In this document: positions 9,161 through 18,839 of the stretch, one piece after another
Numbering within the stretch: the first letter of the stretch is position 1
Layout of the letters: each line of letters opens with the position of its first letter
Origin: an uncultured Verrucomicrobiota bacterium
GTDB lineage: Bacteria; Verrucomicrobiota; Verrucomicrobiia; Opitutales; UBA9783
Direction of reading: 5' to 3'
Length of the DNA: 64,000 nt
Assembly (NCBI GenBank): GCA_902495005.1
Contig: CABUVL010000001.1
Coordinates: forward strand, 124,001 to 188,000
The notes under the pieces: model-generated
The model's database searches: none
Told to the model about the DNA's origin: nothing
The model's input: only the letters and a program-made list of their open reading frames with translations
Program-made: the position numbers and the translations under genes

Positions 9161-9967
9161 TTAAAAATACTGAAAAAGCAAATAGCTTACGGGCGCGTTG
9201 AGCAGTAGGCTGTCTATCAAATCCAAAGCACCGCCAATTCCCGGGATAAAACTGCCGGAATCTTTCTGTTGAGATTGTCGCTTAAGAACCGATTCTACCA
9301 AATCGGATACGATAGCTCCACCGGCTAGCAAGCATGCAAATAGCACAGATTTCAATAAATTTAATGGGAAGAAGGCTGGAAACAAAGAGGTCAATGAGAC
9401 GCCTAAGCAAGAGGCAAAAATGACACCGCCCAAAACACCCTCCCAGGTTTTTTTCGGACTTACCTGCGGGGCTAATTTTCTCTTGCCGAAGGCGCAACCG
9501 ATAATGAACCCACCTATGTCCGTGAATTTAGTTACGCAGACGATCCAAAGCAATACGCCCAGGGCGATATTGCCTTCCAACTGGCGTGCCAGTAAGATAA
9601 AAAAATGCAAATTGAAGGGAATGTACCAAAAGGAAAATAACGAAGATAGTAATGTTTTTGCGTTGGGATAACGTACAATGATTCCCAATAAAATAGCGCC
9701 AAAGTACGCGATATAAATGCACCCTAGGCATTCAATGTTGTTGGGCAATAACCACAAAAGAAGGGGAAACGTGCCAGCCAGCCACAAGTCCATTTTGGGC
9801 CAAGGGCATAAGCTCATGGCCCTCAACATCTTTGACAATTCCATCTGTGAAAGTAGGGACATTAAAACAATCCATACGACGATGGCGTTCGTTTTCAAAC
9901 AAAGGATGGAAACAACCAATCCCAGCCACAAGATGATGGAGCTCAATGTTCGTTTTTGTAAACTCAT
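9161..9967 (-). CDS. cdsA: Phosphatidate cytidylyltransferase
   Basis: CdsA makes CDP-diacylglycerol from CTP and phosphatidate at the inner membrane, the branch point of phospholipid synthesis. The 268-residue polytopic protein contains SPKKTWEGVLGG and the C-terminal signature SVLKRQSQQKDSGSFIPGIG followed by GALDLIDS. Compared with the classical signature the His of PGHGG is Ile and the Arg of LDRxD is Leu. The start codon overlaps the uppS stop as ATGA, so the two are co-translated, the usual pairing for these lipid genes. Confidence 0.93.
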   Translation of the reverse strand: MSLQKRTLSSIILWLGLVVSILCLKTNAIVVWIVLMSLLSQMELSKMLRAMSLCPWPKMDLWLAGTFPLLLWLLPNNIECLGCIYIAYFGAILLGIIVRYPNAKTLLSSLFSFWYIPFNLHFFILLARQLEGNIALGVLLWIVCVTKFTDIGGFIIGCAFGKRKLAPQVSPKKTWEGVLGGVIFASCLGVSLTSLFPAFFPLNLLKSVLFACLLAGGAIVSDLVESVLKRQSQQKDSGSFIPGIGGALDLIDSLLLNAPVSYLLFQYF

Positions 9968-10662
9968 TGCTTAATGCCGCCGAAACGACGTTCTCGATGT
10001 TGATAATTTTCTAGGGCTGCATCGAATGCATTTTTGTCAAAATCAGGCCAATACGTGGGGGTAAAATACATCTCACTGTAGGCCAATTGTAAGCACAAAT
10101 AATTGCTCAAACGGATTTCGCCCGATGTCCTAATGAGTAATTCAGGGTCCGGTATGTCGGCTGTGTACAAGTACCGAGAAAAACTATTCCAAGTCAATTG
10201 GGAGACATCCTGCCCCTCCTCAACGTAATGCTTAATGGCCCTTAATGTTTCTTCCCGTGCGCCGTAATTGAGTGCCAATGTCAGATTATAGCTTGAAAAA
10301 TGCTGAGTTTCCTCCTGAATGCTGAGCAGCTCCTTGTACAGGCGTGCCGGTAAGGCTGAAATATCCCCAATGGTTCGTAGCCGAATATTTTCGCGCAAGA
10401 GGACCTCTCGATATTTTTTCAAGTACCTGCTTAGCAGGTGAAAAATGGCCTCCACTTCCAACTTGGGACGTTTCCAATTATCTGTTGAAAAGGCGTAGTA
10501 GGTGATGAAGGGGATGTGACATTGTTGAAACGCGTATTTTGCGATATCCAAAGCACGTTTGGCCCCTTCCACATGGCCCTGCAGACGCGAAAGACCGCGT
10601 TGTTGTGCCCAACGGCCATTTCCGTCCAAAATGAAAGCAACGTGCTTTAGAGGCTGATTCAT
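9964..10662 (-). CDS. uppS: Isoprenyl transferase (undecaprenyl diphosphate synthase)
   Basis: The cis-prenyltransferase condenses isopentenyl diphosphate onto farnesyl diphosphate to give the C55 lipid carrier used for wall and envelope glycans. Family signatures: FILDGNGRWAQQRG with catalytic Asp at residue 13, YYAFSTDNWKRP, PELLIRTSGEIRLSN and YSEMYFTPTYWPDF. The 232-residue length is normal. It is encoded between aspS (5 bases upstream) and cdsA (4-base overlap). Confidence 0.96.
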   Translation of the reverse strand: MNQPLKHVAFILDGNGRWAQQRGLSRLQGHVEGAKRALDIAKYAFQQCHIPFITYYAFSTDNWKRPKLEVEAIFHLLSRYLKKYREVLLRENIRLRTIGDISALPARLYKELLSIQEETQHFSSYNLTLALNYGAREETLRAIKHYVEEGQDVSQLTWNSFSRYLYTADIPDPELLIRTSGEIRLSNYLCLQLAYSEMYFTPTYWPDFDKNAFDAALENYQHRERRFGGIKQ

Positions 10663-10667
10663 GAATA

Positions 10668-12449
10668 TTAAGATAAAAGTTGCAGGCCTAAATCTTTCAA
10701 TTGCTTTTTTTCGACAGGTCCCGGGCTCATGGACATGAGATCTTGTCCTCGTTGTGTTTTCGGGAAGGCAATTACGTTGCGAATGCTGTGTGTTCCCGCC
10801 ATCAGAGCCACCAAACGGTCAAATCCGAGCGCGATGCCTCCATGTGGGGGGGCTCCAAACTTAAAGGCTTTAAGCAGATAACCGAAACGACTGTCCACAA
10901 TTTCTGGATCCAATTTTAGAACGTCTTCAAAAACTGTTTTTTGCAATTCCGCCGAATGGATACGGATGCTGCCACCGCCCAATTCAATACCGTTTAACAC
11001 TAAATCGTAGTGTTGACCGCGCACTTTTCGTGGATCCGTCTTTAATAACGGGATGTCTGCCGCGACTGGAGCGGTAAATGGGTGGTGTGTCGCAACATAC
11101 TTATTTTGTTCTTCATCAAATGTCATCAATGGGAAATCGACGACCCACAAGAACTTGTAATCTTGATGTGAGAGGTGCAGTACGCCCCTTTTCTCTAAGA
11201 TGGACGCGACCTCTAATCGTATCTTGCCCAAAATATTGCAGGCCTTTGTCCACGGTCCTGCCATGAAAAACAGGCAGTCTCCATCGTGCAGATTTAATTG
11301 TTGAACCAAAGCTTGTTTTTCTTGCTCGGACAAAAATTTTGTCAAGGGTGATTTCCACTCGTCGCCTTTAATCTTGATGTAGGCCAAGCCTTGCGCGCCC
11401 AAATGTTTGGCTTCTTGCTCGAGTAAACTGAGCTCTCCCGCCGTTATATCGGCGAAATTTTCCACACGTAGGACTTTTACGACGCCTTCTTGGGCAACGA
11501 CATTGGCAAATACCTTGAAGTTGGAGTTTCTAAATATTTCTGAAACATCTTGCATCTCTAAGCCAAACCGCAAGTCCGGTTTATCGGAGCCAAATCGGTT
11601 CATGGCCTCTTTAAAAGTCATCCGTAAAAAGGGTGTCGATAGGGTTACGTCCAAGCAATCTTTCCAAATTTTGGAAATCAAGCCCTCGATGAGAACGTAC
11701 ATGTCTTCTCGGTCGATAAAGGAGGCCTCCATGTCAATTTGGGTAAATTCCGGCTGACGATCCGCCCGTAGGTCTTCATCTCTAAAGCAGCGGGCTAAAG
11801 AAAAATAACGTTCTACGCCGGCCACCATTAGAATTTGTTTGTACTGTTGAGGTGATTGGGTCAATGCATAAAATTGTCCCGGGTTCAGGCGGCTTGGAAC
11901 TAAAAACTCTCTTGCGCCTTCGGGCGTACTTTTAAATAAAGTCGGCGTTTCGATTTCAAGAAATCCGGCGTCGTTTAAGTACGAACGAATGACCGTTGAG
12001 GCGCGGTGTCTCAACCGTAAACGATCCAGGTTAACTTTTCTCCTCAGATCAAGATAACGATAGCTGAGGCGCAGATCTTCACTTACCTTTTCTGCTTTAT
12101 CGTCCAATTGAAATGGCAGCGTTTGACAAATATTGTGAATGATGAGACTGTTGACGCTAACTTCAATTTCGCCCGTTGGTAGCCGGTCGTTTATGGTATC
12201 TTGAGGCCGCTCTTGTACGATGCCACTGACCTCGATCACTGATTCGGGCTTCAATACGTCTAATGCTTGATGAAAACGTTCGGGGTCAATCACGAGCTGA
12301 GTTATTCCCTCTCTGTCGCGTAAGTCAATGAAGCAAAGCCCTCCGTGATTGCGTATGCTTTGCACCCACCCCATTAATGTAACCGATTGGTTTAAATGCT
12401 CTTTTCTTAAGGCAGCACAATGGTGAGTACGTTTATTTAATTCTCTCAT
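10668..12449 (-). CDS. aspS: Aspartate--tRNA ligase
   Basis: The 593-residue class II synthetase has the bacterial-type layout: N-terminal anticodon-binding OB fold (VTLMGWVQSIRNHGGLCFID), motif 2 (LARCFRDEDLRADRQPEFTQ), the GAD insertion domain in the middle, and motif 3 GIALGFDRLVALM. It charges tRNA-Asp; whether it also charges tRNA-Asn cannot be decided from the sequence. First gene of an aspS-uppS-cdsA unit; a tRNA-Asn gene lies about 140 bases upstream on the same strand. Confidence 0.97.
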   Translation of the reverse strand: MRELNKRTHHCAALRKEHLNQSVTLMGWVQSIRNHGGLCFIDLRDREGITQLVIDPERFHQALDVLKPESVIEVSGIVQERPQDTINDRLPTGEIEVSVNSLIIHNICQTLPFQLDDKAEKVSEDLRLSYRYLDLRRKVNLDRLRLRHRASTVIRSYLNDAGFLEIETPTLFKSTPEGAREFLVPSRLNPGQFYALTQSPQQYKQILMVAGVERYFSLARCFRDEDLRADRQPEFTQIDMEASFIDREDMYVLIEGLISKIWKDCLDVTLSTPFLRMTFKEAMNRFGSDKPDLRFGLEMQDVSEIFRNSNFKVFANVVAQEGVVKVLRVENFADITAGELSLLEQEAKHLGAQGLAYIKIKGDEWKSPLTKFLSEQEKQALVQQLNLHDGDCLFFMAGPWTKACNILGKIRLEVASILEKRGVLHLSHQDYKFLWVVDFPLMTFDEEQNKYVATHHPFTAPVAADIPLLKTDPRKVRGQHYDLVLNGIELGGGSIRIHSAELQKTVFEDVLKLDPEIVDSRFGYLLKAFKFGAPPHGGIALGFDRLVALMAGTHSIRNVIAFPKTQRGQDLMSMSPGPVEKKQLKDLGLQLLS

Positions 12450-12585
12450 TATGGGTCTATATAAACGACTTATTCCAAACTTCTCAAGTCGGATTTAACA
12501 AAAAATAATGAACGGGAAAACACCACAGCACCCTTACCATAAGCATCCTTCTCCCCCCAATGGTGCCACACGAAGTATATAAAAC

Positions 12586-12661
<76 letters not shown>

Positions 12662-12666
12662 CTGCT

Positions 12667-12699
12667 TATATATGTTTGATGATTTTTACACGTTGTCAA
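12667..12699 (-). promoter_or_regulatory. Likely tRNA-Asn promoter
   Basis: On the minus strand a perfect TTGACA (12694-12699) lies upstream of AT-rich AACATATATA. AACATA gives a 17-base spacer; TATATA (12667-12672) gives 21 and lies only 6 bases from the mature tRNA 5' end. The -35 is convincing, the exact -10 is not. Confidence 0.5.
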
Positions 12700-13435
12700 T
12701 CTTTTGTTGGCAGAAATATGAGAACTTCCCCAAATTTTTTTAGCGGCCGTCGCTCAAGGTCGATCAATGTAAATTCCGTTGCCAGGCACAGTCGATCGTA
12801 AATTTCATGCGTATGCCCCACAAATGCCCATCGACGTAGGCGTCAATAAATTGTACGGCAGCGTTGTGTCAAGCAGGCAGGGCCCTTGCACCTAATCGCA
12901 ACTTGCTTCCCAGGTTGGTGCCGTTTTCATCATTGCTTACTTCATCATTACTTGCAGTTTTTGCACTTTTGAGGGCATTGTAAATTAGGTCGGAAGCGAA
13001 TTTGAATCTTCATTGTTAAGCGACTCTACGTCTCCTGTGGGACGAACTGAAATACTTGCGGGCCTGGCTCCCTAAGCCTTCCGAAAACGTTTGGTCGAAA
13101 GGATTATTCTTGAAGGTATTTCTACAATGGGCATGAAAATGCGTTTAACGATTCCCTAGATACTCAGCATCCATCGCCCCTAACCGCGAAGGAATATTTT
13201 ATTTATCGTCAACGCATTGCGTTGCATTTACACGTGACAGCCTGGAAATGAGGCGTCGATTTGGGCTTAAGTCACATGCTTTCAACATCCGTTGGTGGAT
13301 GAAGAAAGTGTTGTCGATAATCTATGTTACAGTCGACCCAATTTTGTTGCCCACGCAACATAACTTAAATAAATGGCGCCCGTTTTTATTTTAGCACAGC
13401 GGTGTGGCCAACAAAGGCTTAGGCAGACCATCCCC
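12700..13435. other. Long gene-free region, possible decayed coding sequence
   Basis: About 740 bases between tRNA-Asn and glyA hold no intact gene. On the minus strand short open segments such as SDLIYNALKSAKTASNDEV and AAVQFIDAYVDGHLWGIRMK are protein-like but broken by stops, consistent with a decayed gene. I see no hairpin-rich RNA gene or repeat. Confidence 0.35.
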
Positions 13436-14695
13436 CTAATAGGGAAGTGGGAATGCTCGGCACAAGTCTTCAATTTGCTTACGTATACACGCGCTACCTT
13501 CCGGTAAATTATCCCGTAGGGTTTGATCCATCCAGTCCGCGATCATTTTCATTTCACCCTCGCCCATGCCGCGTGAAGTTAATGCCGCCGTACCGATGCG
13601 CAATCCGCTTGTTTGGAAGGGGCTGCGTGTTTCTCCTGGGATGGTGTTGCGGTTTACCGTGATTTTATTTTGTTCCAGTAATTCTTGTGCCTGCTTTCCC
13701 GTCATTTGAGGAAACTTTGGTCTTAAGTCCACTAAGAATAGGTGGTTGTCGGTGCCCCCACTGCTTAAGGTGTACCCTTTGTCTAAAAAGGCCTGCGCCA
13801 AGGTACGTGTGTTTTGAAGAATGGCCGCTTGGTACGCTTTGAAATTCTCCGTTAAAGCTTCTTTAAAGCACACGGCCTTACCGGCGATAACGTGCATCAA
13901 GGGTCCCCCTTGGGTGCCGGGGAATAGCATTGAATCTAAGGCTTTTGCGTACTTTTCCTTGCACATAATAAGTCCACCACGGGGACCGCGTAAAGTTTTA
14001 TGTGTGGTGCTCGTCACAAAATCGGCGTACGGAACGGGAGAGGGGTGCAGTCCGACAGCCACCAATCCTGCAATGTGCGCAATATCCGCCAAAAGGTAAG
14101 CTCCCGATTTTTTCGCAATGTCCCCCATACGTTGGAAGTTAATTATACGTGGATACGCTGAAGCGCCTACCGTGATCATTGCGGGACGTTCTTTTAAGGC
14201 CAATTGTTCAAGTGCATCGTAATCGATGCGCCCGCTTTTCAAGTCGACACCATAGTGAACAACTTGAAACAACATGCCGCTGACATTCTTCGCGTACCCG
14301 TGTGTCAGGTGCCCCCCGTGTTCCAATTGCATGGTGAGTAATTTGTCTCCCGGTTTTAGCACGGAAAGATAAACGGCCACATTGGCTTGCGTGCCCGAAT
14401 GCGCTTGTACGTTGACGTGTTCTGCGCCAAAAACTTGTTTGGCCCGTTCAATGGCAAGAGCTTCTATTTGATCCACCTGCCCGCAACCGCCGTAATACCG
14501 TTTGTAGGGATAGCCCTCCGCGTATTTATTGGTTAAAATGCTTCCAACGGCTTCCATGATGGCCGGCAATGTAAAATTTTCGGATGCGATGAGCTCAAGC
14601 CCGTAGGTTTGACGTTCTTTTTCTTTACGAATTAATTCCGCAATAACGGGATCCAATAAATCTAACGATTGTGCGGGTAAGTAAGAATTTGCCAT
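13436..14695 (-). CDS. glyA: Serine hydroxymethyltransferase
   Basis: GlyA is a PLP enzyme converting serine and tetrahydrofolate to glycine and methylene-THF, the main one-carbon source. Signatures: LELIASENF, NKYAEGYPYKRYYGGC, AHSGTQANVAVY and STTHKTLRGPRGG with the PLP Lys at about residue 233. ATG 14695 gives 419 residues, a normal length; the frame extends to a TTG at 14701, which is less likely. It stands alone between two gene-poor or unrelated regions. Confidence 0.97.
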   Translation of the reverse strand: MANSYLPAQSLDLLDPVIAELIRKEKERQTYGLELIASENFTLPAIMEAVGSILTNKYAEGYPYKRYYGGCGQVDQIEALAIERAKQVFGAEHVNVQAHSGTQANVAVYLSVLKPGDKLLTMQLEHGGHLTHGYAKNVSGMLFQVVHYGVDLKSGRIDYDALEQLALKERPAMITVGASAYPRIINFQRMGDIAKKSGAYLLADIAHIAGLVAVGLHPSPVPYADFVTSTTHKTLRGPRGGLIMCKEKYAKALDSMLFPGTQGGPLMHVIAGKAVCFKEALTENFKAYQAAILQNTRTLAQAFLDKGYTLSSGGTDNHLFLVDLRPKFPQMTGKQAQELLEQNKITVNRNTIPGETRSPFQTSGLRIGTAALTSRGMGEGEMKMIADWMDQTLRDNLPEGSACIRKQIEDLCRAFPLPY

Positions 14696-14757
14696 AAACA
14701 AGATGCATTATTAATGTGGGCGGTAGGTCTAGCAAGTTTTTTGCAAAAAAACTTTCA

Positions 14758-16431
14758 CTAGGAGCCCGATTTAATCATTTCTACATTCGGTAAAGGATGT
14801 CCGTCGGCGTCCAATAAGTTGGCCGTTACAAAGATCAGTAAGTTTCGTTTTTGACTACTTTGACCTTTGGAACGAAACAGCTGCCCCAATAAAGGAATGT
14901 CGCTCAACAGAGGAATCTTATCTTTAACTTCTTTGATCTCCTCGCGCGACAAGCCTCCCATAACAACCGTGGAGCCGTTTTGTATGGTGAGCTCTGTTTT
15001 GATCTGACGTTTTGAAAAAATGGGCTGATAATAACCGGCGTTTAAGACGTGTCTGCTATTTCCGTAGGTTACGACGTTGTTGCCACCGTACTCAATAAAG
15101 CCTTCGAATTCTGTTACGCACGGTTGCAGGGACAAATTAATGCGATGATTCGTTTCAACGATCGGCGTAACACTCATTTCCACGCCCACATTGCGTGTTA
15201 CAAAATGTTCGGGAGCGCCCGCCATGAGAGCGGTACCCGCGGACCCTCCATCATTGGCGACCCGGGACCCCACTTCTGCGTGCGTATCGCGGTAACTTTC
15301 CGGATAACGTAGCTCTTGCGCAACGACAATTTCAGCCGTACGTCCCGACAATACAGTCACCTTGGGAGCACTCATGAGATCGGCGTCCGTTTGTTGCTCC
15401 AAGGCCTGCATAATAAATCCCATTTGATACCCATTGAGAACGGTGGTTGCATTTAACAGGGCGTCTAAATTTGTTCCTAAGTTCAGCATATTGGGAAACA
15501 CAGGGGCACTCGCTTGCGTAAAAGTTTTGTCGGTCGTGGAGGTCGATCTTACGTCGGTTCGCAGATCCTGCATCAGGCGTAAGTTTGAATTGCTTTGGGC
15601 GTGAATGTTGTTATTTGTACCTAAGTTGCACTTAACGCCCAATTCTTCCAAAGAGCCCTGTTGGACTTCTAAAAATTTTGCTTCGATGGCCACTTGATAG
15701 GTCGCTTGATAAAATTTTAGAACGTTTTGTATCTTATCTAAGTTGTTTGCCGTGTTGGAGACGATGAGTCGAGAACCGTCGTACGCGAACCCCGTCCCTG
15801 GCTCTTTGAACAGAATGCCTATTTTTTCGAAAAATTGCCGTAATTTTGTTTCGTCGGCAGACTTATCCTTTGCACTGTCTGCGTCTGAATATTGCAAAAT
15901 TTGCAGGGCCGTGCCACGCGAAATGGGAAAGTAGCGTGTTTCAATTTGCAATGAGGTGCTCCCTTGAAAGATAACGGCATCATTTTCCACTCGTACGCTG
16001 AAGCCACTCGATTGTGCCAAGAAATGGATAATTTTGTCTAATGGCAAGTTCTTCACGTTCAAGTCAATGATGGGATTTAAATGTTGCGGATCAATCAGTA
16101 CAAAATTAAATCCTTTTCCGTCCGCGTCGTACAATTCGGTCAATTCTGTTAAAATTTTAAGTGCTTGGGATAGCGGTAATTCGTTGAAATTGATCTTTGG
16201 TAATACCATATGCTGAAGTTTATCCAAACGAATTGTTTTATCTTCAATTAGATTTGATGCTTCCGTCGGAGTCGCCACCGGTTCCGATGGTACATTCCAC
16301 GCCTGAGTGATATCTTTGAGTAATTCTGCTTTGGTGTGCTCCCGTTCGTTTGAATTGGCATGTACATGACACAAGGACAAGCAGAATAAGATATTAATGC
16401 CCAACCATCTCATTGGAAATTTCATTTGCAT
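14758..16431 (-). CDS. Secretin-family outer membrane protein (GspD/PilQ-like)
   Basis: The 557-residue protein has a signal peptide (MRWLGINILFCLSLCHVHA), two N-domains (INFNELPLSQALKILTELTE; LDLNVKNLPLDKIIHFLAQS-like segment) and a C-terminal secretin domain from about residue 230 with IEAKFLEVQQGSLEELGV, SAPKVTVLSGRTAEI, KTELTIQNGSTVVMGGLSRE and IPLLSDIPLLGQLFRSK. Secretins form gated outer-membrane rings for type II/III secretion or type IV pili. No assembly ATPase or platform protein is nearby. It overlaps the preceding exported-protein gene by 38 bases (or 20 if an internal ATG is used), so the two are likely one operon. Confidence 0.85.
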   Translation of the reverse strand: MQMKFPMRWLGINILFCLSLCHVHANSNEREHTKAELLKDITQAWNVPSEPVATPTEASNLIEDKTIRLDKLQHMVLPKINFNELPLSQALKILTELTELYDADGKGFNFVLIDPQHLNPIIDLNVKNLPLDKIIHFLAQSSGFSVRVENDAVIFQGSTSLQIETRYFPISRGTALQILQYSDADSAKDKSADETKLRQFFEKIGILFKEPGTGFAYDGSRLIVSNTANNLDKIQNVLKFYQATYQVAIEAKFLEVQQGSLEELGVKCNLGTNNNIHAQSNSNLRLMQDLRTDVRSTSTTDKTFTQASAPVFPNMLNLGTNLDALLNATTVLNGYQMGFIMQALEQQTDADLMSAPKVTVLSGRTAEIVVAQELRYPESYRDTHAEVGSRVANDGGSAGTALMAGAPEHFVTRNVGVEMSVTPIVETNHRINLSLQPCVTEFEGFIEYGGNNVVTYGNSRHVLNAGYYQPIFSKRQIKTELTIQNGSTVVMGGLSREEIKEVKDKIPLLSDIPLLGQLFRSKGQSSQKRNLLIFVTANLLDADGHPLPNVEMIKSGS

Positions 16432-16987
16432 TATTTAAATTTAGTTTGTACGCGTAAGGCGGATGCCCTTGCACACATTCAATCAGAATTAAAGAATTGT
16501 CTGCCGTATTAATGTTTCGGATGTGTATGGAGCTTCCATCTGCCAATAAATGTTCATGTACGCGATCTGAAAAGTGATAAGTTGCTTGTGTTTTTGCGTC
16601 CTGTACAAGCGCGCTAAATTGCCCTTCTTTGTACGTCTTGCGCCCCAATTTTAAGGGCATTGTGACATTCTCAACAAGGTCGTTAACCCGCGCAATTTGA
16701 CTTTCTGCATCGTAATCCGTCAAACAAAATCCGTGATCCGATCGTGTGTTCAATGACATCGAAATGAGTTCCCGATCATCCAGTACAAAAATGTAACGAT
16801 CAACGCCGTCCTTCCACTCAACGATGCCCTTAAGTTGTAGACGGTAGGGAATTTTTTCAAACTGTTTGAGAATGAAATTGTGGGAGACGGGCTCTTCCAA
16901 CGGAGCAAATAAATTGCCTAAGAGGGAGACCGTACCAAGCAGGGACAGAAACGCCACTCTCGTTATGTTGTGCATCAAGAAAACCAT
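16394..16987 (-). CDS. Exported protein of unknown function, secretin partner
   Basis: The 197-residue product has an N-terminal hydrophobic segment (MHNITRVAFLSLLGTVSLLG) that reads as a signal peptide or anchor, then a beta-rich region (YRLQLKGIVEWKDGVDRYIF). I do not recognise a family. Position directly upstream of, and overlapping, the secretin suggests an accessory role such as the inner-membrane or periplasmic C-protein/PilP-like component. The true start may be the ATG five codons in (MHNI). Confidence 0.7.
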   Translation of the reverse strand: MVFLMHNITRVAFLSLLGTVSLLGNLFAPLEEPVSHNFILKQFEKIPYRLQLKGIVEWKDGVDRYIFVLDDRELISMSLNTRSDHGFCLTDYDAESQIARVNDLVENVTMPLKLGRKTYKEGQFSALVQDAKTQATYHFSDRVHEHLLADGSSIHIRNINTADNSLILIECVQGHPPYAYKLNLNNANEISNEMVGH

Positions 16988-17542
16988 GTCCTTCTGCTAG
17001 TTAATTAAAAATCATTTTGTGAATGCAAGCCGTTTTTCCATTTATCTGCAGATAATTCATTGATGGGGCGGTACTACAACGATTGAATCACTTAAAAACG
17101 GAGACGTAAGTTGAAGGCTTCATCCTCAATGTCGTTCATTGATTTGCTTTATATTTTGTTGATTATGAATGAGCTTTTGGTTTGCTCCCGCGAACTGATG
17201 TGCCTCATAAACGAATGATTGGGCTCATCTCATCTTCTTAATCGTCCAGTAAAGGCGCATTAGTTTGACATCCAAATTTATATGCATCTGTGAAACACAA
17301 GACACTAGCCTTTTTAGGGGGTAGATATAACGACTAAATGTACCTGGAAAACCAATAATTAATTCAGATGATTAAAATAACGTGAGGTTTTAAGAAAGAA
17401 TGCCGCCCTTGTGAGGTTGCAATTGATTAATGACTCATAAAAATTGAAATAAGCGCGCATTTTTGTTTTTATGCGCATGAAAATTGAACTGTACACAATT
17501 TCAACCTTGTAAAAATAGTTTTCCCCTACTAACCTCTAAGTC
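16988..17542. other. Divergent intergenic region
   Basis: About 555 bases between divergent genes with no coding signal. GCGCAT and ATGCGC (around 17454-17476) form a small inverted repeat, and TTGAAC followed 18 bases later by TGTAAA lies about 40 bases before the Nudix gene and might be its promoter. Both are weak. Confidence 0.35.
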
Positions 17543-18223
17543 ATGAAAGTTTTTTTCATGCATAAAGTGTGCCTCTTGGGCATAGCCCTTTCCTCCTGCC
17601 TCTTAACACGGTCTGCACAAGGTCTGTCTCGGCAAGAGCCCGTCAATATGACGGCAGTTGCTCCCTCAACATCCACTGCACCATCACCTGGCGAACAAGA
17701 AAACTCTCTCAAAAAAGAAAGTAAAATTGCAAAAATCGCCAGAGAGGCTCAAGACTTTGAACATAAATCAAAACAAGCCTACCGCAGCCCCGCTTTAACA
17801 ACTTCGGTTATTGTGGAGGTTTACAAGCAAAACGAGTGTCATGGCATACTGCTCATAGAACGTTGCAATCCCCCTTACGGAAAAGCTTTGCCAGGGGGAT
17901 TTGTTGAATATGGGGAGTCCATTGAAGATGCTGCCCGGCGGGAAATCAAAGAGGAATGTGGCGTCTCAATTACGGACTTACAACAATTTCACGTTTATTC
18001 TCTTCCCAACCGAGATCCTCGTTTCCACGTAGTTGACATGGTCCAATGTGCGCGGACAGATAACGTGCCCGAGGCCGGATCAGACGCGTCCAAAGCGTTT
18101 GTGTGCCCCTTTGACAAGATCCCATGGAAAGAATTGACCTTCGATCACTCCAAAATTATACAGAATTATTTGGATTGGAAAAATGGGCGATCGGAATCTT
18201 GCCACATGCCACAAATTCAGTAA
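17543..18223 (+). CDS. Nudix hydrolase with signal peptide
   Basis: A 226-residue protein with a leader (MKVFFMHKVCLLGIALSSCL) and a low-complexity linker, then a Nudix domain. The Nudix box spans residues 118-141 (GGFVEYGESIEDAARREIKE followed by ECGV) and matches G-x5-E-x7-REUxEExGU exactly. Family members hydrolyse nucleoside diphosphates linked to another moiety; the segment around the box resembles ADP-ribose pyrophosphatases. A secreted Nudix enzyme is uncommon and fits the exported nucleosidase at 5.5 kb. It is followed after 9 bases by upp. Confidence 0.85.
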   Translation: MKVFFMHKVCLLGIALSSCLLTRSAQGLSRQEPVNMTAVAPSTSTAPSPGEQENSLKKESKIAKIAREAQDFEHKSKQAYRSPALTTSVIVEVYKQNECHGILLIERCNPPYGKALPGGFVEYGESIEDAARREIKEECGVSITDLQQFHVYSLPNRDPRFHVVDMVQCARTDNVPEAGSDASKAFVCPFDKIPWKELTFDHSKIIQNYLDWKNGRSESCHMPQIQ

Positions 18224-18232
18224 AATTTTTCT

Positions 18233-18838
18233 ATGCACGTTTACGAATTAGATCACCCCTATGGCCAATATTGTCTCGCTCAGCTACGAAAGCGCCATCT
18301 GCCGATAGACGAGTTCAGACAATATGGAAACATTTTGGTAACTTTTTTACTAACTGAGGCCACGAAAAACCTTCAATTGAAGGATGAAAATTCACGTACT
18401 TTTTCGATCGACGATGACTTGCCCGTCTTCCTCCCCGTATTACGCGCGGGCTTGTCCTTGTTGGACATCGCATTAAAATTGTTTCCAAAGGCTTCGGTAG
18501 GTATATTGGGTGCTGAACGTGATGAGTCAACAGCCGAAGCTTCTGTTTATTATAAAAAGTTCCCTACCTTAGAAGACAAGCACGTCATTATATTGGAGCC
18601 CATGTTGGCTACGGGAGGAACGCTCAGTCAGGTGATACAAAACATCCTTAAAGATAAGCCGAGGGCCATCAGCATCGTATCCGTGATAGCAAGCTTGCAG
18701 GGGATTCAGGCCCTGAGCGCTTTTGATAACATTAGCTTACAGGTGGCCGCCATCGATCCAAGTTTAGACGAACGTAAGTACATTGTCCCGGGCTTAGGCG
18801 ACTTTGGGGATCGCTGGTTCGGTACAAACGAGATCTAA
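18233..18838 (+). CDS. upp: Uracil phosphoribosyltransferase
   Basis: Upp converts uracil and PRPP to UMP in pyrimidine salvage. The 201-residue protein has VFLPVLRAGLSLLD (residues 65-78), the PRPP loop LEPMLATGGT (121-130) and the C-terminal uracil-binding YIVPGLGDFGDRWFGT. It sits between the Nudix gene and the DNA glycosylase, all on one strand with minimal spacing. Confidence 0.95.
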   Translation: MHVYELDHPYGQYCLAQLRKRHLPIDEFRQYGNILVTFLLTEATKNLQLKDENSRTFSIDDDLPVFLPVLRAGLSLLDIALKLFPKASVGILGAERDESTAEASVYYKKFPTLEDKHVIILEPMLATGGTLSQVIQNILKDKPRAISIVSVIASLQGIQALSAFDNISLQVAAIDPSLDERKYIVPGLGDFGDRWFGTNEI

Positions 18839-18839
18839 T

